Shown: piece after piece, positions 57,054 through 64,000 of the stretch
Layout of the letters: each line of letters opens with the position of its first letter
How positions within the stretch are numbered: the stretch's first letter is position 1
From: Artocarpus heterophyllus
Taxonomy: Eukaryota > Streptophyta > Magnoliopsida > Rosales > Moraceae
Direction: 5' to 3'
NCBI GenBank assembly: GCA_025403435.1
Contig: CM046348.1
Location: forward strand, 28,600,148-28,664,147
DNA length: 64,000 bases
The notes under the pieces: generated by a model
The model's database searches: none
What the model was told of the DNA's origin: nothing
Seen by the model: the letters and a program-made list of their open reading frames with translations, nothing else
Made by a program: the position numbers and the translations under genes

Positions 57054-57560
57054 TCCATAAGAAACTTTCATAATTATACCACTTCCTTTGATGCCTCACA
57101 GGCAACCATATATATGGCATCTATAGTTGAGTCAGCAATACAAGATTGCAGAACACTCTTATATACAACAATGCCTCCTCCAAGAGTAAAAATTGATCTT
57201 AAAGTCAATTTTCTCAAAGCATTGTTAGGTTGGAATCAAAATTTGTCTATTGAATGGGTGTTAGATACTTCCCTAAATACACAAACATATAGTCTCTTCT
57301 TCTTTTGAGATATTTAAAGATATGCTTTAGAGCTACTCAAGGCATGGGTCCTAATATTTGAATATTATTCAACTTACTATGCCAACTATATAACAAATGT
57401 CTAGTCATGTGTAAATCATATCATATTTTTATAGCATACATAAGACTTCCCATAACTGATGCATAAAGGACTTTCTTCATGTACTTTGCTTCGTCAAATT
57501 TCTTTAGATTAATCGCCTTTTGAAAAGCATGATTCAACCTCGATGAAGAAAGGAAGCTAC
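57054..57560 (-). pseudogene. copia-C RT end and RNase H, N-terminal piece
   Basis: The minus strand contains EAKYMKKVLYASVMGSLMYA, ALKHIFKYLKRRRDYMFVYL, then CIADSTIDAIYMVACEASKE and KFLMDLKIIHSR at the hAT junction. These match the copia-A order at 660-1090. Several stops and shifts are present. Confidence 0.82.
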
Positions 57561-59682
57561 AATTCTTCTTCAACAAGAGATGACCGTTCTCTATTTAAAA
57601 CCATCGTCTTCCTCGTCTAGTCCTTGATGTCACATGAGCGAACGAATGGACATAGATGGAGTTCAAGATTTTTAAAGATCACTCTTTTACCTTAATCACC
57701 GTTAATCTCATTGTATGAGTAAAACGGATCTTAGGATGAAGAACACTTCTTTTTCTCTCTTTCTCTTTCTAAACGACTAAGGGAGTCTTTGGTAGAGTTT
57801 TCTCAGTCTCTCCAAGACTCACAATTGTGTATTGAATGAATAGAGGAGGCCCCTATTTATAGAGAATGGGAGATCCAATTAATTCTAGAAGCTTTTTTTA
57901 TTTTCATTTAAGTAGCAAATATTTAATTAAAATAAAAGCACAAGTTTTCCATTCCAATAATTGAGTGGAGCCATACGCAGAGAGATTCTCCATGCTTATG
58001 GTACCAACCCTCCTAATAGTGTAGGAAGGAATACTGCTTGTTACCTAAAATGATTTATTTACAAATATAACTTTCCATGTTTGAATTATATTTTAAGTGA
58101 TATTTAATTTAGAATTTATTAATTTAACCAATAATTTCACTTGTTCAAACAATGTTTAGAAGGATGGCAGGGACTAATGGACCAATAATTTTAAGCTCTA
58201 ATAAAACCAATATATTAATTAAACTCTTTAATTAATATATTACTATTTTATTAATTTCATTGTAACTCCACTAAATACTTAAAATTGCACTTTTAAAATT
58301 ATAGATATGATTATTCATTTCTTAGAATTGTCCATTTAATATAGTCATTACATGTAAATTGATCCTCTATAAATAATATATAATTAGAGTTAGGTAAAAT
58401 CTATTACCCTCTCTTAATTACTTCTTTATCTTTGAGTGCCATTAATTCTCTAATAATAATAAATACATAAACTTAATAATGAATTGATAGCGCTCATATT
58501 ATTCAAGACCCAAATAAATATTCAAGAGAATTATTTATCTATTTTTTGTTAGAGAAGAAATGGATTCTATCTTGTGATATTAACGTTTCAAGCTACTTAT
58601 TTTATTATGCCTCCAAGAAAAAAGGGATAGGATTAGATTCTCAAATCCCTAAGTAAATCAAAAAGCATAATTCCATAAATAGGAGTTTTCTAATAACTTA
58701 GGATTAAGATCACACTACAAGAAAAACTATATTTAACGACATATTATTTACGACATATTATTTTTGAATGTCGTTGAAAAGTAAATACAACAACATCTCT
58801 AACAAACATGTCGTTAATGACATTTGAAACAATAGTTAACGATGTCTATATAGACGCCTTATTAAATGTCTCCTTTTAACAACAATATTTTAGTGTCGTT
58901 AAATTATTTGACGACAAGTATGAGATGTTGTCAAAGCCTTGAAGATTCCACAACACCCTTTATAGAAGACATCTTGACCAATATCGTCTATAAGGGGTGT
59001 TATAGAATCTTCAAGGCTTTGACGACATCTCCTACTTTAACGACACTAAACTATTGTCGTTAAAAGGAGAGCTTTAATACGGCATCTATATAGATGTCGT
59101 TAATTATTGTTTCAAATGTCATTAATGACATCTTTGTTGGAGATATCGTTGTATATACTTTTCAACGGCATTCAAAAACTATATGTCGTAAATAATATAT
59201 CGTTTAATGTAGTTTTTCTTGTAGTGATCTTATATATGACCACCGGTTGATATGATTAGAACTTGTTATGTTTAATAGAAACTATTAGTTGATCATATCC
59301 CATCATATTCTGGTCATACATAATCACATTATATTGTACAGTGAACCTATTTAATGACTTAATATATTAACGATTTAGATAAAACCATTCTATTCTTAAT
59401 GAAAATTACTTGCATTAGTGATGCTCAATTAAGGATTTCATACTTTAATTGAATAATTAATTATATATTACAGACCATTTTATCTATCATTCTTAAATGT
59501 TATCCACATGTAGATGACACATATACAATATTTAATGTCACATAGATAGTTATGGAATTTTAATGATATTCATAAAGTATTCAAAATACGTACATATAAA
59601 TATAATGAAAAATTCACTTTATTTATTTATAAATATGTCATCTTACAAAACATCATATGTTATGGGGGTATCTATCCTAACA
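57560..59682 (-). mobile_element. Copia-type LTR, possibly solo, inside copia-C
   Basis: On the minus strand it starts TGTTAGGATAG at 59682. A good TATA box (CTATAAATAG, plus-strand 57853-57862) lies about 300 bases before the likely end. It separates copia-C integrase (59860 onward) from its RT (up to 57560). The left edge and the target duplication could not be fixed, and no primer-binding site follows, so a solo LTR is the simplest reading. It carries the MITE at 58713-59226. Confidence 0.55.
58713..59226. mobile_element. 514-bp palindromic CACTA-type MITE
   Basis: It starts CACTACAAGAAAAACTA and ends TAGTTTTTCTTGTAGTG. Almost the entire sequence is one inverted repeat with arms of about 245 bases around a spacer near 58966-58992. 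Arms contain repeated GACGACA, TGTCGTTAA and TTAACGACA words typical of CACTA sub-terminal regions. Flanking bases are GATCA on the left and ATCTT on the right, so a clean 3-bp duplication is not evident. Confidence 0.88.
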
Positions 59683-59879
59683 ACAAAATAGTCGGCTCAA
59701 AATGAGACTCTTTCCTTCCTCTCCTCCCTCCAACCAAATAACAAATCGGCCCTCTCCCTCTATCATTCTCCTTTCCTCCAACTAAACACACTCAATGTGT
59801 TAATTGAATCATCGATTGTATCAAATAATTTTATAGGCTTACTAAATATTTTTCTAATTCCACTCAAAACTCTTTAAAC
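59683..59879. other. Short pyrimidine-rich stretch between LTR and copia-C integrase
   Basis: TCCTTCCTCTCCTCCC-like sequence at 59712-59790 with no identified function. Confidence 0.3.
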
Positions 59880-60650
59880 TCATCGAAAGTTTCACCTTTG
59901 CAGTGCGTTAGGTAGATATACCTATACCTTGAGTAAGCATCAATAAAGGTGACGAAGTACTTATACCCTCGATGTGCTAGACGTGTATTGGACCACAAAT
60001 ATCACTATGCACTAATATAACAACATTTTAAGCATGATTACTTATGACTGGAATAGTCTTTTAGTCATTTTTCCTTCCAAACATGATTCACATTCTAATA
60101 ATATTTGGACTTCTAAAAACTGAAGAGATCTATTCTCTACTAGTCTTTGCATTCTACTATAACTAATATGATGTAATTGTAAACGCCAAAAATGTGTCTT
60201 TGAGAAGTTTTTAATAATTTCGTTATTTCAATGTGAAGTAGTGAGTGAGTTTCGTTTGATAAAGTTTATATTTTCTTGCAACAATTCAAAGTAAATAAAG
60301 GCTTATTTTTCTGAATAACAACTTCCTTAGAAAAAATGAATAAAAATTCTTAAAATGATATGAAATGAAAAAAAAGGTTTCTCTTAAACTAGAAACATAA
60401 AACAATCTTATAAACTTAAAATCATAGATCATCAAACATGGTTACACTGCTTGCACCACGGTACCGTTTCTGTGCCTTTTCTTAATGTGAAGTGTCCATC
60501 ACTAAGCGTTCTCATTTCCCTAGATCTGCAAAGAAGCACACACGTGGTTAGTGATTCCAGAGCCACAATCCAAGCATCCTTAGAAACCTCAACCAAGCAC
60601 AACTAAATAGAACAAAGATTATCTTCTTGTCTTTTGCATCAGAAAATCTT
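59860..60650 (-). pseudogene. copia-C protease remnant and integrase N-terminal part
   Basis: The minus strand carries, in order, a protease-like active-site stretch near 60575 (CGSGITNHVCASLQ, where copia has DSGATNHVC), the integrase zinc-finger end (LECESCLEGKMTKR, near 60070-60110) and the start of the integrase core (HSDICGP and RGYKYFVTFIDAYSRY, near 59905-60000). Stops and shifts are many. It belongs with 55985-57560; the core integrase end and most of RT are missing. Confidence 0.78.
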
Positions 60651-60699
60651 TTCAATCCTTGCCACAATTTAAGCATCCCTTTTTTATAAATGTTCCTAA

Positions 60700-61165
60700 T
60701 AATTTGAGTATTAGGCACTGTCATCCCTGAACTTGTCCCACTTTAACAATCTGCCCCTTGAACTTTTAATTTTGACAAGTTGCACCCTAAACTTATAAAT
60801 ATGTAGCAAATCACTCTCCATTGGTAGCAATTTTAATTTTTTGAATGAAATTGACATTTGATTTTTACATGGGCTATTTAATTAAAAGTGTAACAAGATT
60901 TTTTTATAAATATTAACCCACATTTATATTCAACACAAAGTTAATTCAAAAATTTCAATTTTCTTGAAAATTTAGTTAAAAATAATAATCACAATAAATT
61001 TGGATTAAAATATATAAAAAGGTTATTCACATCATTACTTAACTATTTATGTACAAATCACATTTTAATTTTGGTCAAAAACCTAACTTAGTTATCAATA
61101 GGGTTGATTTGCTGTACATTGTAAGTTCAAAGTGTAACAATGCCAAATATACTAATAGTTTTTAC
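60700..61165. mobile_element. Fold-back MITE with TGTCATCCCTGAACTT ends
   Basis: Left GTTGCACCCTAAACTTATAA then TGTAGCAAATC (60778-60812) pairs with right GATTTGCTGTACATTGTAAG then AAAGTGTAAC (61104-61138). The outer ends GTATTAGGCACTGTCA and TAACAATGCCAAATATAC also pair imperfectly. Its right arm is part of the tandem repeat that follows. Confidence 0.5.
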
Positions 61166-61831
61166 ATAACTAGAAAATGAGTCTCTATATAAGAACCGCT
61201 AACAAACTGACAAACTCAGCCTTACAATAGTCCAAGCCTTGATCACTCAAAAATTTTGTTTTGCAGTTTATAAAAATCATAGGTAATGAATTATAGCTAT
61301 TCATAGCATTAATTAACTATTTCTATATAAATCACATTTTAATTTTAGTAGAAAAACTAAAATAGTTAACAATAGGGTTGATTTGCTATAAATTATAAGT
61401 TTTGAGTCTAACAGTGGCAAATACACTTATAGTGTTTACATAACTAGAAAATGAGTCTCCATATAAGAACCGCTAACAGATTGAGAAACTCGGCCTTACA
61501 ATAGTCTGAGCCATGGTCACACAAAAATTTTGTTTTGCAGTTTATAAAAATCATGGGTAATGAATTATAGCTGTTCATATCATTAATTAACTATTTCTGT
61601 ACAATTCACATTTTAATTTTAATAAAAAAAGCTACAATAGTTAACAATAGCGTTCATTTGCTATAAATTGTAAGTTCAAAGTTCACTAATAGTTTTTACG
61701 TAACTAGAAAATGAGTCTCTATAAAAGAACCGCTAACATATTGACAAACTTGGCCTTACAATAGTCCGAGCCATGGCCACTCAAAAATTTTGTTTTGCAG
61801 TTTATAAAGATCAGGGGTAATGAATTATAGC
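61021..61831. repeat. Three-copy tandem repeat, period about 260-275 bp
   Basis: TAGAAAATGAGTCTC occurs at 61171, 61445 and 61705, each followed by ATA(A/T)AAGAACCGCTAAC and later by CAAAAATTTTGTTTTGCAG. Copies begin near 61021, 61296 and 61569. They differ by scattered substitutions and small deletions. TATATAAGAACCG and GTTTTGCAG give them a promoter-like or intron-like look, but no gene is evident. Confidence 0.9.
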
Positions 61832-62984
61832 AGATATAAAAAACAAAATTCAATTTTTTTTTTGGTTGTTTATTTATTGAGCTTATTCTCTTTAGTTTGT
61901 CTTTATTCCTTTAATTAGATTAAAACCAAGAATAGATATAGTTCTTGCAATGTGTATATGTGTACATCCTACAAGGAATCTTTGTAGTTCCATTTCATCC
62001 AAAGATCAAATAACGCAACTCAATTTTGTCATTTATACAAACCATTTTTTTTTCCTTGCTTGAAAAAAATAGAGTCCGGACGTACATCATTACATTCCAC
62101 CTAATCTCGGGAAAACTCCTCGATTTTGTGTGTACAAATATTATATCGGAATCTTTCTGATAGATAGTAAAAAATAACCCAATAGGTGTGTTTCAGTCAT
62201 GTATATCTAAAAAAAATTAATTCTGATTAAATTTAATAGTTTAAAAAAAGGAATACCCATGGGAGAAAGACCCAAATTGTATTTGTATATAGGTCCAACT
62301 ATTTGCAATAGTGACTTTAGAACTGGCTGTCACTTGTTTGCGCACCTGTATTCAGATAGTACCAAACTTCATGTCCCATGACTCAGATCTAGTTTGACTA
62401 CCACGATGGTACCCGCAATTTTTAATTTAAACAAAAAACAAAAAAAAAAACAATTACCCACACAGACGTACACAACAATTAGCTATGGATCTTTCATGAG
62501 GGAAAAAAAAACAGAAAAAAGCTCCAGAACTGCATTTTCTGTGGAAGTGTTACTACATGCAGCAATTTATGTAGCTACTGCTTGCCTAAAAAAGAAAAAG
62601 AAAAAAAAGGCAATTCATTGTAGATGATATATATTAGGCTTATTTATTTATTTTCTTATTTATTTATTTATTTATTTTTAGGGGGTGGAGTTGGTGATAT
62701 TAGGAGTAAATCAATTAATGTTGTTGTTGTACCTGATATACAGGTGGCTAGAAATGCAACTGTTGTGTGGCACGTCCAGAAAGTGCTCAAGTAAGGGGCT
62801 AGGGCTTCAAAGATTCCATTTCATGATATTTCTTTCTTTCCTTTTGTCTTTCGTAATCATTATTTTCCTTTTACAAGCATTGTGCACCTAACCGGCCCTC
62901 TTGTGAGCGTTTTTTTTCCCTACTTCTCACAATTATGGCTCAAGATTCATGAACGTGCACCTTGTCGGCATTGTAGTTTCTTTT
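61832..62984. other. Intergenic with simple repeats; no gene recognised
   Basis: It holds A-rich runs (62440-62455, 62590-62610) and a (TTTA)n run at 62637-62680. The ORFs are low-complexity. Confidence 0.4.
62637..62680. repeat. (TTTA)n microsatellite
   Basis: About ten TTTA units with one interruption. Confidence 0.9.
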
Positions 62985-63024
62985 TTTTTCTTTTTCCTTA
63001 TTTTTTCCTTCTCTTTCTTTTTTT

Positions 63025-63204
63025 TTTTTTTTTGGGGCAAATTGTACATGTCTCTTTGTGCTCTTTCGTTGCTTTCCATACAGTGGTTTTTGATTACATC
63101 AATAATTATTTCAACCATCCCTATCGGTAAATAACGTCAGATATCCCAAATTCAAAACCATTAAAATATTCTGCGCATAACTGTGATAGTACTTTTCATC
63201 ATGA
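63025..63204. repeat. Direct repeat, copy 1
   Basis: GGCAAATTGTACATGTCTCT through ACTGTGATAGTACTTTT matches 63760-63926 at most positions in the same orientation, about 725 bases apart. The shared block includes TATCCCAAATTCAAAACCAT. A T run precedes both copies. Confidence 0.88.
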
Positions 63205-63759
63205 GCATGATGTATAAAATGGAGTTTTTTAGTTCGTTAAATCGGACAAAAATCATGCAAAATTAAAAAAGTTTGTAAGTGATAGAATCTTATAAGATTT
63301 AGCCGCTTAAAACACAATTTTGTTGGTGAAATATTTCTTTGCACTTTAAATCTTCATATTAAAAATGAGAAATATGTATTTTACCTTATGGATAAACCAG
63401 CTTTCTATCTCTTTCATGTCCCTTATTTTGACATCTTATTGAAAAATTTACTATGTCATTTAAAATAGCCAACTCACATTAACCTTATAAACCAAACCAA
63501 TATTGTAAGTGGTTAGAACTTCTAAACGTTTAAACAGTCCATCTAAACTGTCACTAAACCATCATATACAGTTATAAGATGCACCTTTCTATACTCTATA
63601 ATTACACTTCTCCTAATCACTCGTCATCATCATCCAAAAAAATCAAATTGAAGAACCAACATATACAACTAAAACTAACTAATAGAATGAAACCCTAACC
63701 TCCCCCATCTAGTGACCAATATGTCTTCTCTATGTACCGTCGCAAGCCTTCTTTTCTTT

Positions 63760-63926
63760 TTTTTTGGCGAATTGTATATGCCTCTTTGTGCTCTTTTGTT
63801 TCCTTTCATACAATGGTATTTAATTGCATGAATAATTATTTTAAGCGTCCCTATAGCTAAATAACATCAAATATCCCAAATTCAAAACCATTAACATATT
63901 CTGTGCATAACTTTGATAGTACTTTT
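63760..63926. repeat. Direct repeat, copy 2, cut by a copia LTR
   Basis: GGCGAATTGTATATGCCTCT through ACTTTGATAGTACTTTT. The match to copy 1 stops exactly where the LTR at 63927 begins. Confidence 0.88.
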
Positions 63927-64000
63927 TGTTGGAAAAATAGTATGCAGTGAAATTTTAAAAATTTTTCATACCAGAATATTTTATAAGATATAAGTTTGAC
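63927..64000 (-). mobile_element. Edge of another copia LTR (same family as copia-A)
   Basis: TGTTGGAAAAATAGTATGC then AGTGAAATTTTAAAAATTTT matches the reverse complement of the last 75 bases of the copia-A LTR (3335-3409). It is therefore the terminal part of a minus-strand copia LTR that continues beyond the window. Confidence 0.8.

Noticed and set aside
1..64000. tRNA, rRNA or known microRNA genes
   Set aside because: I found no cloverleaf with A and B boxes, no rRNA text and no well-known plant microRNA. The tRNA-like matches at 9520, 22913 and 42179 are primer-binding sites.

Overview
The window is nuclear DNA from a flowering plant, most likely a eudicot. It is AT-rich and packed with nested plant transposons: Ty1/copia, Tekay-like chromodomain Ty3/gypsy, CACTA (En/Spm), hAT and fold-back MITEs. 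It holds one convincing host gene, a single-exon LIGHT-SENSITIVE HYPOCOTYLS (LSH/ALOG) family gene on the minus strand at 49366-49887. ALOG genes are confined to land plants among cellular hosts of this kind, which supports the plant assignment. The species cannot be named from the sequence.

Layout. 1-3409: 3' half of a copia element (copia-A, plus strand) with a complete 2 kb LTR, inserted into the end of gypsy-A. 3410-12562: gypsy-A (minus), truncated at the left by copia-A. It carries pol, a normal gag, and an extra gag-like reading frame with an acidic tail between the primer-binding site and the normal gag. 12563-16275: a scrap of Athila-type gag, then copia-B (minus), same family as copia-A. 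16276-26818: remains of a CACTA element whose Ulp1-like protease gene is split by a complete gypsy-B (16423-25936, target duplication CATTG, gag deleted). 27695-28564: solo copia LTR. 30358-45303: a second CACTA element into which a complete gypsy-C (34346-45149, target duplication GATAT) has landed. 45304-52408: the least transposon-rich stretch, with the LSH gene in the middle. 52409-53632: a short non-autonomous CACTA element. 55195-60650: a decayed copia (copia-C, minus) cut by a hAT element (56229-57053, 8-bp target duplication TCCATAAG) and by an LTR that itself holds a 514-bp palindromic CACTA-type MITE. 60700-64000: a fold-back element, a three-copy tandem repeat of about 270 bp, a dispersed direct repeat, and the first 74 bases of another copia LTR.

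All transposon genes seen are broken, mostly by in-frame stops that fit C-to-T or G-to-A change and therefore look like decay of methylated DNA. The target-site duplications give the order of events: CACTA elements first, gypsy-B and gypsy-C into them; gypsy-A before copia-A.

The most unusual features are (1) clusters of a 16-bp inverted repeat, GTTCGGC-AG-GCCGAAC, in the LTRs of an unrelated copia and two gypsy elements, directly upstream of the TATA box in the copia; (2) the second gag-like frame in gypsy-A; (3) the gag-less but cleanly inserted gypsy-B.
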